The notes under the pieces: generated by a model
The model's database searches: none
Told to the model about the DNA's origin: nothing
Seen by the model: the letters and a program-made list of their open reading frames with translations, nothing else
Part shown: one piece after another, positions 51,516-60,014 of the stretch
Position numbering within the stretch: the stretch's first letter is position 1
Layout of the letters: the number at the start of each line of letters is the position of its first letter
Translations under genes and position numbers: made by a program
From: an uncultured Acetatifactor sp.
GTDB taxonomy: Bacteria; Bacillota; Clostridia; Lachnospirales; Lachnospiraceae
DNA: 64,000 nucleotides
Assembly (NCBI GenBank): GCA_934433135.1
Contig: CAKRZO010000010.1
Span: 1-64,000 of the forward strand
Reading direction: 5' to 3'

Positions 51516-52499
51516 TTAGAGCATCTGCTTTCTCAATGTCTCTCCATCCGCTATAGCAAGGTAAGCCGGTGCGATATCAAATACGGTCTTGCACCCTCTC
51601 TGTCCTTCTTTGTAAAGCCGATATGCCGCTCTTGCATAGGCAGTCAGGACACCTGCGGTAAATTCCGGATTGGATTCCAGCTTCAGGGAGTATTCTACCA
51701 TCTGATGGGTCTGTCCATTCACTCCTGATACGCCGCTTCGCATCACAAAGCCGCCGTGAGGCATGGTATGATGCGCCTGATCAAACTCTTCTTCCGTAAG
51801 GAAGGTTACCGTTGTATCATATTCATCAAAATAGTTGGGCATCGTCTGAATCAGACGGGTGATTTCTTCCGGATCCGCGCCTTCTTTGGCGACTACATAA
51901 CACTCTCTGGTATGCTTCTGTCTGGTGGAAAGTTCCGGCATTTCACCTCTGCGAACCTGTTCCATCGCTTCCTCTACCGGCACGGTATACTGGATCGCTT
52001 TTTTCACACCCGGAATTCTGCGGATGGCGTCGGAATGTCCCTGGCTTACGCCTCTTCCCCAGAAAGTATAGGATTTTCCTTCCGGCAGTGCAGACTCTGC
52101 ATAGATTCTGGCGAGGGAAAACAAGCCCGGATCCCAGCCTACACTGATGATTCCGATATGTCCGTTTTCTTTGCAAACCTTATCTACCGCGGCAAAATGC
52201 TCCGGAATCTTCGCATGGGTATCAAAGCTGTCGATTACGTTTACATACTTTGCCAGTTCCGGTGTCTGTCCCGGCAGATCCGTTGCACTTCCTCCGCACA
52301 GGATCATCACATCGATTTCGTCCGCCATTTCGGGAATCTGTTCCATTTTATATACTTTCGCGCCCTCCGTCACAGGCTTTACCGCCTCCGGATTTCTTCT
52401 GGTAAAAATTCCCGCAAGCTCCATATCCGGATTCTGGCGGATGGATAACTCCACTCCTCTTCCCAGATTTCCGTATCCTGCAATTCCGATTCTTATCAT
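51516..52499 (-). CDS. ddh: meso-Diaminopimelate D-dehydrogenase
   Basis: A 327-residue NADP-dependent enzyme making meso-DAP from tetrahydrodipicolinate in one step. N-terminal GIAGYGNLGRGVELSI, MILCGGSATDLPGQTP, SVGWDPGLFSLARIYAESALPEGKSYTFWGRGVSQGHSDAIRRI and the C-terminal HGGFVMRSGVSG are typical. It points to DAP-type peptidoglycan and lysine synthesis by this route. ATG 52499 follows AAAGGA; the frame to 52559 is not coding. Confidence 0.93.
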   Translation of the reverse strand: MIRIGIAGYGNLGRGVELSIRQNPDMELAGIFTRRNPEAVKPVTEGAKVYKMEQIPEMADEIDVMILCGGSATDLPGQTPELAKYVNVIDSFDTHAKIPEHFAAVDKVCKENGHIGIISVGWDPGLFSLARIYAESALPEGKSYTFWGRGVSQGHSDAIRRIPGVKKAIQYTVPVEEAMEQVRRGEMPELSTRQKHTRECYVVAKEGADPEEITRLIQTMPNYFDEYDTTVTFLTEEEFDQAHHTMPHGGFVMRSGVSGVNGQTHQMVEYSLKLESNPEFTAGVLTAYARAAYRLYKEGQRGCKTVFDIAPAYLAIADGETLRKQML

Positions 52500-52636
52500 A
52501 GTCTGCTGTTCCTTTCTTCTCTTACTCTTCCTTTTCGCATAAGACAGGCTGCAGCGCATAAGTTTTCAAAACACATACGCCGGGTTTTTCCTACTGCTCA
52601 CTGCAGTTCCCATGATAAAACAACTTTCCTTTTCTG

Positions 52637-53476
52637 TCAATATTCCGGAGCTTGTCCTTTTTTCCCAGAATACTTCTCCCGCCAGTCGCTTGGGCTGATT
52701 CCCGTACGCATCTTAAAAGCATGGGAAAAAGCAAAGGGTTCATCATAGCCAAGGGAATCTGCGATATAGCGGATATCATTATCGGTTTGTTCCAGAAAAA
52801 TTTTGGCTTTTTCTATTTTCAGATTTAGAATATACTGCTGCGGTGAAACTCCCATGTTCTTCTTAAAAAGGCTGCTGAAATAGCTGCGGTCCACTCCCAA
52901 TTTTTCCGCAATCCATGCCACCGTAGGTTTTTCGTAGATGTTCTGGTGGATGTAACGGACAGCTTCCTCCAGGTACAGCTGCGTACTGCTTATCCGTTTC
53001 TCCTTACCTTTTTTGCACTTCATCAGCTCATCCATCAAAAAGTAAATTCCACCCATAACCTTCAGGGAATCCACCTCGTTCTCTTCTCCCCATTTTTCCG
53101 TCTCTACCGCAGTCTCGATCAGCTGACTGCTGCAGTTCATAACCGGATCGCTGCGGGAAAGTCCCGCTTTTTCCAAAAGCCCCGGAAGGACAATTCCTCT
53201 CAATCCGATCCAGGTATATTTCCATGGTTCCTTTAAGTCCGCCTGATAGAACGTAAGCACTCCCGGCGGAATCAGAAAAAGCTGCCCTGCCTCCAGCGCA
53301 TATTCCTTTTGATCCATCTGAAAAATCCCCCGTCCTTCTCTGATAAAGTGAATCAGGTAGTAGTCTCTCATGCAAGGGCCGAAACTATGCCCCGGGGCAC
53401 AGTCCTCCCTGCCGCACTGCACCATTTTGATATCGTTATAAGTAAAATCATCCATTGTCTGACAGCACTCGCTCAT
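52637..53476 (-). CDS. AraC family transcriptional regulator
   Basis: A 279-residue regulator with a cupin-like sensor (HSFGPCMRDYYLIHFIREGRGIFQMD) and a C-terminal HTH pair: VAWIAEKLGVDRSYFSSLFKKNMGVSPQQYI and IRYIADSLGYDEPFAFSHAFKMRTGISPSDWREKY. It is divergent from melA (53712), 235 bp apart, so it very probably controls it. Long AT/CT-rich low-complexity sequence lies between. Confidence 0.9.
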   Translation of the reverse strand: MSECCQTMDDFTYNDIKMVQCGREDCAPGHSFGPCMRDYYLIHFIREGRGIFQMDQKEYALEAGQLFLIPPGVLTFYQADLKEPWKYTWIGLRGIVLPGLLEKAGLSRSDPVMNCSSQLIETAVETEKWGEENEVDSLKVMGGIYFLMDELMKCKKGKEKRISSTQLYLEEAVRYIHQNIYEKPTVAWIAEKLGVDRSYFSSLFKKNMGVSPQQYILNLKIEKAKIFLEQTDNDIRYIADSLGYDEPFAFSHAFKMRTGISPSDWREKYSGKKGQAPEY

Positions 53477-53641
53477 TTTCTATCCTTCCCTTCTATTTCT
53501 TATCCTTTTCCTTATCTTTTCTGCTTCTCTTTTTCAACTTCTTTTTCGTGCCTTTTTTATCCCCATCTTTCTCTTACCCTTTCTTTCGTTTTTCTCTATG
53601 AACATATCACATTCTAATAGGTTCTGCAAGCATTTTTACAT

Positions 53642-53694
53642 TTGCTTTTACTATGCTTTCTTCTATAATTTTAAGTATCAAACGGGAATTCCCG
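53642..53694 (+). promoter_or_regulatory. melA promoter with a palindromic CGGGAATTCCCG site
   Basis: Plus strand TTGCTT (53642-53647), 16 nt, TATAAT (53664-53669). A perfect 12-bp palindrome, CGGGAATTCCCG (53683-53694), lies just after the start point, ahead of the ribosome site, and could be an operator. The binding protein is unknown. Confidence 0.6.
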
Positions 53695-53711
53695 AAAAAA
53701 GGAGAAAATCT

Positions 53712-55031
53712 ATGAAAATCACATTTATGGGGGCAGGAAGCACGGTTTTTGCCAAAAACGTACTGGGTGACTGCATGATGGCCGATACCTTACACGACAT
53801 CGATATCGCACTCTATGACATTGACGCGGATCGTTTGGAGGAAAGCTACATATTGATTACAGCTTTAAATCAAAACTGCAATGAAAGCCGCGCACACATT
53901 GAAAAATACCTGGGAGTGGAGAACCGGAAAGAGGCACTGCGTGGATCACACTTCGTTGTAAATGCTATTCAGGTAGGCGGATATGATCCCTGTACCATTA
54001 TCGACTTTGAAATTCCCAAAAAATACGGTCTGAAACAGACCATTGCGGATACTCTGGGAATCGGCGGCATTATGAGAGCGCTTCGTACCATTCCGGTTAT
54101 GGATGACTTTGCAAGAGATATGGAAGAAGTCTGCCCGGATGCCTGGCTTTTGAATTATACCAATCCCATGGCTATGTTAAGCGGCTATATGCAGCGCTAT
54201 ACCAACATCAAAACCGTGGGGCTTTGCCACAGTGTCCAGGTATGTTCCAAAGATCTTTTGAAAAAGCTGGATATCGAAACCGACGGATTTATCGATAAAA
54301 TCGCCGGCATCAACCACATGGCATGGCTCCTGGAAATTACCGACTTAAAAGGCAATGACCTGTATCCTTTGATCCGTGAAAAGGCGCTGGCCATGAATCA
54401 GACGGAAAAGCATACTGATATGGTCCGCTTTGAATACATTAAATATCTCGGATATTACTGCACGGAAAGCAGCGAGCATAATGCGGAATACAATCCGTTC
54501 TTTATCAAGTCCCGTTATCCGGAACTGATTGAAAAATATAATATTCCTCTGGATGAATATCCCAGAAGATGTATCAACCAGATTGCAAACTGGAAAAAGC
54601 AGAAGGAAGAGCTTTTTGCCGGCGGTAAGATTACCCATGAAAGAAGCCGTGAATATGCTTCCCACATCATTGAGTCCATGGTGACCAATACGCCTTACAA
54701 GATCGGCGGCAATGTATTGAATACCGGTCTGATTACCAATCTGCCTTATAATGCCTGCGTAGAGGTTCCCTGTCTGGTAGACGGAAGCGGTATCCATCCG
54801 ACTTACGTAGGCGATCTGCCGGAACAGCTTGCTGCCATGAACCGTACAAATATCAATGCGCAGCTGCTTACTATCCAGGCCGCTGTTACACGTAAACGGG
54901 AGGATATTTACAGAGCTGCCATGTTAGAGCCCCACACTGCAGCGGAACTTTCCATTGACGATATCGTCTCTATGTGCGATGAACTGATCGCCGCGCACCA
55001 GGCCAAAGGATATATGCTGGAATACAAATAA
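53712..55031 (+). CDS. melA: Family 4 alpha-galactosidase/alpha-glucosidase
   Basis: A 439-residue NAD- and metal-dependent GH4 enzyme: ITFMGAGSTVFAKNVLGDCM (NAD), VNAIQVGGYDPCTIIDFEIPKKYGLKQTIADTLGIGG, LLNYTNPMAMLSGYM, TVGLCHSVQ with the metal-binding Cys, and INHMAWLLEI. It uses oxidation-elimination rather than hydrolysis by carboxylates. MelA-type alpha-galactosidase is likely. AAGGAG is 7 nt before ATG 53712. It is divergent from an AraC regulator. Confidence 0.9.
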   Translation: MKITFMGAGSTVFAKNVLGDCMMADTLHDIDIALYDIDADRLEESYILITALNQNCNESRAHIEKYLGVENRKEALRGSHFVVNAIQVGGYDPCTIIDFEIPKKYGLKQTIADTLGIGGIMRALRTIPVMDDFARDMEEVCPDAWLLNYTNPMAMLSGYMQRYTNIKTVGLCHSVQVCSKDLLKKLDIETDGFIDKIAGINHMAWLLEITDLKGNDLYPLIREKALAMNQTEKHTDMVRFEYIKYLGYYCTESSEHNAEYNPFFIKSRYPELIEKYNIPLDEYPRRCINQIANWKKQKEELFAGGKITHERSREYASHIIESMVTNTPYKIGGNVLNTGLITNLPYNACVEVPCLVDGSGIHPTYVGDLPEQLAAMNRTNINAQLLTIQAAVTRKREDIYRAAMLEPHTAAELSIDDIVSMCDELIAAHQAKGYMLEYK

Positions 55032-55094
55032 TGATTACAGTATCATGCGAGTGCGAAGTACAAAGCAATCCTTGCAAAAGAATATCAAATGAAA

Positions 55095-55123
55095 AGTACC
55101 CTTCCCATTACGGGCAGGGTACT
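55095..55123. terminator. Bidirectional terminator between melA and the toxin-antitoxin operon
   Basis: AGTACCCT / AGGGTACT with inner CC/GG pairs is flanked by AAAA and TTTTCT. It can terminate both melA (plus) and the antitoxin gene (minus, stop at 55135). Confidence 0.75.
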
Positions 55124-55134
55124 CTTTTCTCGCT

Positions 55135-55887
55135 TCAATCTTCGCACTCCACAAAATGGTACTTTTTGATCATTTCATCCGGTATTTCCTGATATGGTTT
55201 GGTACTGTCGATCCTTGACCAAGGTGTCCCCAATCGATGAGTCCGTTTTACAAGTTCATCTGCATTGCAATCCCCGTATCTGGCAAGCGTTCTCTCAATA
55301 GATCTCAACTTATTTGCACCATTATATGCAAATAATATCCTGCTTCTGATAGGCATCTGATCTATATCCTGCCTTAACCCCTCTCCGGTATCCTGATGAG
55401 CAACATATTTGTATCCGCTTCTTTTATAAGTCTCATAAACACTGTCAATTACCGGTCCATAAGTAAATGCGTAAATTTTATCTTCAAACAATTTTTCAGA
55501 AAAAGAACATAAGTAATCTGCATAGGCAAAATAAACCATCTTCTCCAATGATAAGTGTGTGCACTTTCTTTTTGATAAAATGTAGGTTGCCACATCCAAA
55601 CCAGATAATACTCTCCCACTTTTGATAATCCGTGAAAAAATATCTACTGTTTTTACACATTCCACATCATCAAAAAAAGGATCATAAGCCTGCACTGACT
55701 CCCAGGCCGCTTCTTCTGTCTGAATAATATGAGTGGACAGCGCAACATCTTCTCCACAGCTCTCTCTTATCTGTGAGATAACCTTTTTTATTTCACCGCT
55801 TGACTGCTTTTGCTCCTCCGTAATATCCAGTGCAATACGCTTTCCATCCGTATAAGAACTGCTCATAATGATATAATGTTTAATCAC
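55135..55887 (-). CDS. Panacea (DUF4065/SocA-like) antitoxin
   Basis: A 250-residue protein. The C-terminal ~130 residues carry the Panacea/DUF4065 pattern: LSLEKMVYFAYADYLCSFSEKLFEDKIYAFTYGPVIDSVYETYKRSG, then the tail ELVKRTHRLGTPWSRI. The N-terminal ~90 residues (KHYIIMSSSYTDGKRIALDITEE... SVQAYDPFF) form a separate domain I do not recognise. Panacea proteins neutralise toxins with many folds, including toxic small alarmone synthetases. GTG 55887 has GGGAGG 8 nt upstream and overlaps the toxin stop by 8 nt; the frame to 56070 lies inside the toxin gene. Confidence 0.8.
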   Translation of the reverse strand: MIKHYIIMSSSYTDGKRIALDITEEQKQSSGEIKKVISQIRESCGEDVALSTHIIQTEEAAWESVQAYDPFFDDVECVKTVDIFSRIIKSGRVLSGLDVATYILSKRKCTHLSLEKMVYFAYADYLCSFSEKLFEDKIYAFTYGPVIDSVYETYKRSGYKYVAHQDTGEGLRQDIDQMPIRSRILFAYNGANKLRSIERTLARYGDCNADELVKRTHRLGTPWSRIDSTKPYQEIPDEMIKKYHFVECED

Positions 55888-56380
55888 GGCTGATACCTCC
55901 CTTCCTGCTCTCTTTCTCCCAAAGAGTATACTCCTGCTTGTATGTTTTATGCGATAAGAAATTGGCTTTTTTGTCACATTCATTCCAAATCTGTAACTCC
56001 CACGGAAAAGAATAATTATTTCTGTGAAAATATATATGGACTGCCTTGTAGTCTCCCTTTGTAGAATCAATACACTTATACTTTTCCTGATATTTTTCTG
56101 TCACAAATGTATTTATTGATTTATAATCCAAGGAATCCCTCAATATGAATCTTACTCCGAATAAATCGTTAATACATTTATTTATGGGAACCTTACCGAA
56201 TTCATGCTTTGCGGTTTTATAATTTTGAATTTTGTATTCAATCGAATTCTGCGCTTTTACGCGAACCATCACTTCATTATCACAAATCTGCATAAACTTT
56301 TCAGTAATCTCCGGCACTTGGTCATTTAGGAGTCTAATATACTCCAAGATGCAAAGATAAATCTGACTGTCTGAATCCAT
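55880..56380 (-). CDS. RelA/SpoT-fold small synthetase, probable toxSAS toxin
   Basis: A 166-residue protein with only a RelA/SpoT synthetase domain: VRVKAQNSIEYKIQNYKT, PINKCINDLFGVRFILRD, the G-loop-like region KGDYKAVHIYFHRN with its Tyr, and FPWELQIWNECDKKANFLSH with the conserved Glu and the H/Y helix. No hydrolase or regulatory domain. With an overlapping Panacea antitoxin gene downstream, it matches toxSAS toxins, which pyrophosphorylate tRNA 3' ends or make toxic nucleotides. Ribosome site is weak; coupling to the small upstream ORF may matter. The specific toxSAS subtype is unclear. Confidence 0.75.
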   Translation of the reverse strand: MDSDSQIYLCILEYIRLLNDQVPEITEKFMQICDNEVMVRVKAQNSIEYKIQNYKTAKHEFGKVPINKCINDLFGVRFILRDSLDYKSINTFVTEKYQEKYKCIDSTKGDYKAVHIYFHRNNYSFPWELQIWNECDKKANFLSHKTYKQEYTLWEKESRKGGISRD

Positions 56381-56400
56381 ATCCGAAATCAGTGTTTTTT

Positions 56401-56505
56401 TTAATTAGCCATGCGTTTTCCGATTTTTTCCCACTGCTCTGTAATTTCATCATATGAATCCTGTACACAATCAATTAGTTTTCTCAATTCGTATAATTCC
56501 TGCAT
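56401..56505 (-). CDS. 34-residue ORF upstream of the toxSAS gene
   Basis: MQELYELRKLIDCVQDSYDE... ends in GKRMAN. It is an amphipathic, mostly helical acidic peptide. GGGGAAGGG lies just before its ATG (56505), a better ribosome site than the toxin has. Its stop is 20 nt from the toxin start. It may be a leader peptide, a helper, or a small third component of the operon; no homology is recognised. Confidence 0.5.
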   Translation of the reverse strand: MQELYELRKLIDCVQDSYDEITEQWEKIGKRMAN

Positions 56506-56523
56506 AACCCTTCCCCTTTGTTC

Positions 56524-56552
56524 ATCCTACCTTTATTTGAATAAACTGTCAA
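56524..56552 (-). promoter_or_regulatory. Proximal promoter of the toxin-antitoxin operon
   Basis: Minus strand TTGACA (56547-56552), 17 nt, TAGGAT (56524-56529), 19 nt ahead of the 34-residue ORF. Confidence 0.65.
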
Positions 56553-56605
56553 TACCTTTCTTTATAATCCATGTGTTTACTTTCACGTCTTTTTTTGACA
56601 TTTTC

Positions 56606-56641
56606 AGTATACCATATTTTCGCAATAAGAACAAGTGTTCT
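56606..56641 (-). promoter_or_regulatory. Distal promoter overlapped by a LexA/SOS-type box
   Basis: Minus strand TTGTTC (56629-56634), 17 nt, TATACT (56606-56611, with an upstream TGG). The -35 lies inside AGAACAAGTGTTCT (56628-56641), whose core GAAC-AAGT-GTTC fits the Firmicute LexA consensus CGAACRNRYGTTYC except at the outer base. Repression by LexA and induction by DNA damage are inferred. Confidence 0.55.
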
Positions 56642-56691
56642 GTTTGAAATGAGCACTTTTTGCACTACTTTTTTTATTTCTGTCACCAACA

Positions 56692-56720
56692 TTGCCAAAA
56701 TGGGAATAATGTGATAGCAT
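56692..56720 (+). promoter_or_regulatory. Promoter of the alpha/beta hydrolase
   Basis: Plus strand TTGCCA (56692-56697), 17 nt, TAGCAT (56715-56720), about 75 nt before the TTG start at 56795. It is divergent from the toxin-antitoxin promoters. Confidence 0.5.
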
Positions 56721-56794
56721 ACTCGAAAAGGGAGCACGGAATCTGCCTGCTTAAAAGTACCGGCAAACGGTAACAGCAGAAAGGAGAGCCTATC

Positions 56795-57775
56795 TTGAAT
56801 TGCGAAACAGCCGGAATCGAATTATCGCTTCTTTCGGAAGCGGATTATGACCATGAAATGAAGACAGTCGTCCTTCCTTATCTGGAAATACGTAAGGAGG
56901 ATGGCTACCTGTTTCGAAACGGAAATTTATTTTACTGCCTGTACCGGGCGGATCAGCCAAAGGGCATTGTGGTTTTCTGTCACGGCTATACGGAAAGCGG
57001 CCGAAAATTCGAGGAAATGATCTACTACTTTTTAAAAGCCGGTCTGCACTGTGCCATTTTGGATGAACGCGGGCACGGCCGCTCGGTGCGGGAAGGAAAA
57101 GACCCGGAAGTGATTCATGTTCGTCATTTTTCCGATTACGAAGAAGACTTGCATGATTTTGTTCATAAAATCGTAAAAACAAAATGGGGAAATGCTCTGC
57201 CTTACTATCTGTTCGGTCATTCCATGGGCGGATGCATTGCCGCAAGATACCTGGAAAGGTGGCCGCAGGACTTTGAAAAAGCAATTCTCAATGCTCCCAT
57301 GCTGGGTATCCGGATGGAAAAATGTCCTTTATGGGCGGCTTTGCTTCTCTGCGATTTTGAGTTGTTGACCGGCAGAGGTGGTCATCGTCTTTTTTTTCAA
57401 AAGCCCTATCAGCCCGGCAAAACATGTGATCCTGAAAACGTCCTGTTTAACCGCCATAATTACTATCGGAAGTTAAGGGATGACGATAAAACGCTTCAAA
57501 CGACGGGAGCAAGTTACCGTTGGGTACGGGAAGCCGTAAAGGCCGGAAAGCTTGCCCGCTCTGAAAAGGAAGCAGGGAAAATCACCGCCAAGGTTCTTCT
57601 TTTCCGGGCCGGTGAGGATACCCTGGTAACAAGTAAGGCTCAGGATACATTCCTGAACCGGATTTCAGACGGGGAACTTATCATAATTGCAGGAGCGACT
57701 CATGAAATTTATCGCTCCTGCAGCAAGATTCTGGAAGGATACCTGAAAACCATCCTGGCGTTTTTTATAACTTAA
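56795..57775 (+). CDS. Alpha/beta hydrolase, lysophospholipase/S33-like
   Basis: A 326-residue alpha/beta hydrolase. GIVVFCHGYTESGRKFEEMIYYFL carries the oxyanion-hole HG, FGHSMGGCIAARYLERWP is the nucleophile elbow, and the late Asp (GEDTLVTSKAQ) and His (GATHEIYRS) complete the triad. Monoacylglycerol lipase or lysophospholipase-like activity is likely but not certain. The start is TTG 56795 with AAAGGAG 8 nt upstream; no ATG fits the N-terminal block. Confidence 0.85.
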   Translation: MNCETAGIELSLLSEADYDHEMKTVVLPYLEIRKEDGYLFRNGNLFYCLYRADQPKGIVVFCHGYTESGRKFEEMIYYFLKAGLHCAILDERGHGRSVREGKDPEVIHVRHFSDYEEDLHDFVHKIVKTKWGNALPYYLFGHSMGGCIAARYLERWPQDFEKAILNAPMLGIRMEKCPLWAALLLCDFELLTGRGGHRLFFQKPYQPGKTCDPENVLFNRHNYYRKLRDDDKTLQTTGASYRWVREAVKAGKLARSEKEAGKITAKVLLFRAGEDTLVTSKAQDTFLNRISDGELIIIAGATHEIYRSCSKILEGYLKTILAFFIT

Positions 57776-57793
57776 AAACTGTACCGTACGCTA

Positions 57794-57814
57794 AAAACGT
57801 CTCAGAGACGTTTT
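57794..57814 (+). terminator. Terminator after the hydrolase gene
   Basis: AAAACGTCT / AGACGTTTT with a 3-nt loop, symmetrical, so active on both strands; it can also end the decayed permease frame at 57817. Confidence 0.65.
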
Positions 57815-57816
57815 GA

Positions 57817-58395
57817 TCACCCTTTAATCGCCCCTACCATAACACCCTTTACAAAATATCGTTGCAAAAAAGGATATAAAACCAAAATTGGGGTTGTGGT
57901 TACTACAATCAATGCATACTTGATCAGATCTGCCAGCTGTGCCATTTCATCGGTTCCCGCTCCACCTGTCAGCGCTGACATTTGTGTCAGATTCAGAATA
58001 TTTCTTGCCACCAGCTGCAGCGGGAATTTTTCGCTGTTTCGCAGATAAATGGAGGCATTAAACCAGGCATTCCAATGTCCAACTCCGTAATAAAGCACCA
58101 ATACCGCAATCGTTGCCTTACAAAGAGGTACCATGATCCGGGACAGAATCTGAAAATGGGAAGCTCCATCCAGACGTGCGGATTCCATGAGGCTTTCCGG
58201 CACTGCGCAGAAAGCGCTTTTCATAATGATCAGATTAGTGGTATTAATTGCTCCCGGAAGAATCAGCGCCCACAGACAGTCCAGAAGTCCCAAACTCTTC
58301 ACATTCAGATAGGCCGGTATCATTCCGCCGGAAAAATACATGGTAAAAATAATCATAAAAGCGATTGCGCTGCAGCACTTGGGCAATATAATTGA
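57817..58395 (-). pseudogene. C-terminal part of an LplC/MalG-type sugar ABC permease
   Basis: The frame matches only the last ~190 residues of a ~290-residue carbohydrate ABC permease: FTMYFSGGMIPAYLNVKSLGLLD, the EAA loop ESLMESARLDGASHFQILSRIMVPLCK, and the C-terminal QRYFVKGVMVGAIKG. The N-terminal membrane spans are missing and the frame runs into the truncated regulator gene. No second permease or binding protein is present. The upper limit (junction) is approximate. Confidence 0.75.
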
Positions 58396-59987
58396 TATTC
58401 AGATTGCTGTCCGTATAATTCTTTTCAACATATTCCGTAATATCCTGCACCAACTTTTTATTTTCCGCTTCCCATTGCCCGCTGATTTTGGAGCAAGCAA
58501 AAGAGATCAATTTGTGATATTCCTCTTTCAGTCCCCGAAGATCCTGCGCATTTAACAGCAGTTCCAGATAATGCATCAGCTGCATCCGTTTTACGGAATC
58601 GATAATGGTTTCATTATAAGTATCCGCAACCACCAGAAAAACTTCGATCATCCGAAGCCGAAGGACAATGAACGGAATCTCCCCCGCATCTGCAAATAAT
58701 TTTCCCGAAATTTCGTTCACTTTTTCAAAATCACCCTGCTGCAGGGCTCCTGCCAATATGCCGCAGCAGATATGAAAGCCATCCTCCGTATCCTCATTTT
58801 CTTTCTGCAGATCTTTTGTACAGACAACACCGCTTCCTCCCAGAATTCTCTTGTATTCAAATGCTTCCATTACATTCTGGTACAGAATCTTCAGCCGTCC
58901 GGCATCATACTCTGTTCCGCTGAGCACGATGGTCAGCGACAGATTCAGCTTTTCTTCGAAAAAGTCGTATAAAAAGGAAGCTTTTTCCAGACAATTTTCA
59001 TAAACCTTCTGCTCGTTTCCCGGTAAAATGCAGAAGATATAATATAGAAATCTTCCGTCCTCCACCCGGTAAAAAGTCTCTCCCTCCATAAGCTCCGCCA
59101 GCACATTATCAATCATAAAAAAGATCAATTCATCATAAGAAAGAAGATTTTCTCCCACAGGCGGCACCGAAATCCCCAGAATCATAAAATGACTGTCCGA
59201 AAAAGGCAGACCCCAGGCCGCCTCCTGTTCTCTGTTTGCCGTTTTTAAGGATCTTCCTTTCAAAAGGGCCAGAAGATAGCTCCCGACCAGTACCTTCTCC
59301 TGCGAGCGAATGGTTTTTTTCATGGTAAGATTTTCATTATGGATCCGACTATAGGCTTTCTCAATCCGGTCATATTCATTTCTCTTCTCTTCCTTCTGGC
59401 CGCTCTCATTTCCTATTTTATGAAGTAGAACCGATAAGGGTTTAAAATTTCTCCGCAAAAGGAACCAGACAGCGCCGGCTCCCGCAAGAAGAGTGAGAAG
59501 CAGGCTCAACAGATGAATATTCCGGACACGTCTTGCCTCTTTCCAGAAAATATCCTGCTGCACAAAAAGGTAGTAGCTTAGCCCGGATACTTCGGAAGAA
59601 GCCTCTATTCCCACATATTCTTCGTTCTGCAGGAAACCCGGTGATACCTCGTCCGGCACAAGAAGCTGTTCCAAAGCCTTAAGGCTTTGCTCCTCCTTCA
59701 CCTGCCCGTTATAGTCTGTTACGAACATTTCTCCTTCCTGTGTAAGGATAATCAGGAATGCTCCTTCAATGATATTGATAGTTTACAAAAACAGTGATAA
59801 AGGGAATCAGCAGAATCAGAAGATAAGACAAGCCCCACTCCACAAGAACACTCTTTGTCTTTCGCATGCTTTTTCGTGCTATAGAATGCTTTTTTGCGGT
59901 CACTTTTGTTCTGTTATTCATGTAATTACGGTATCCTTCTTTCATCCGACTTCGATACAGAGTCAGTATATTCGAATTTTTCCGCAA
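58386..59987 (-). pseudogene. Decayed AraC-type sensor regulator (two deletions)
   Basis: Pieces of a membrane sensor with AraC output. A short frame (59766-59987) gives the N-terminal membrane segment SVLVEWGLSYLLILLIPFITV, then stops. A second frame (from about 59770 to 58386; ATG 59728) starts partway into the extracellular sensor domain (TQEGEMFVTDYNGQ), has a second membrane span (LLSLLLTLLAGAGAVWFLL) and a long cytoplasmic part. It breaks off in the first AraC helix (VEKNYTDSNLNINYIAQVL), where it runs out of frame into permease sequence. The HTH is gone, so it cannot regulate. Confidence 0.75.
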
Positions 59988-60014
59988 AAAAAAGGGGCAA
60001 AAAGGGAATACTCC

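Noticed and set aside
56533..56601. A 22-residue peptide frame (MSKKDVKVNTWIIKKG...) near the distal toxin-antitoxin promoter
   Set aside because: Its ATG lies at or just upstream of the predicted transcription start, so it could not be translated from that promoter, and no ribosome site is seen.
56549..56737. 62-residue minus-strand frame upstream of the toxin-antitoxin operon
   Set aside because: It spans the LexA-type box and promoter elements and has no ribosome site.
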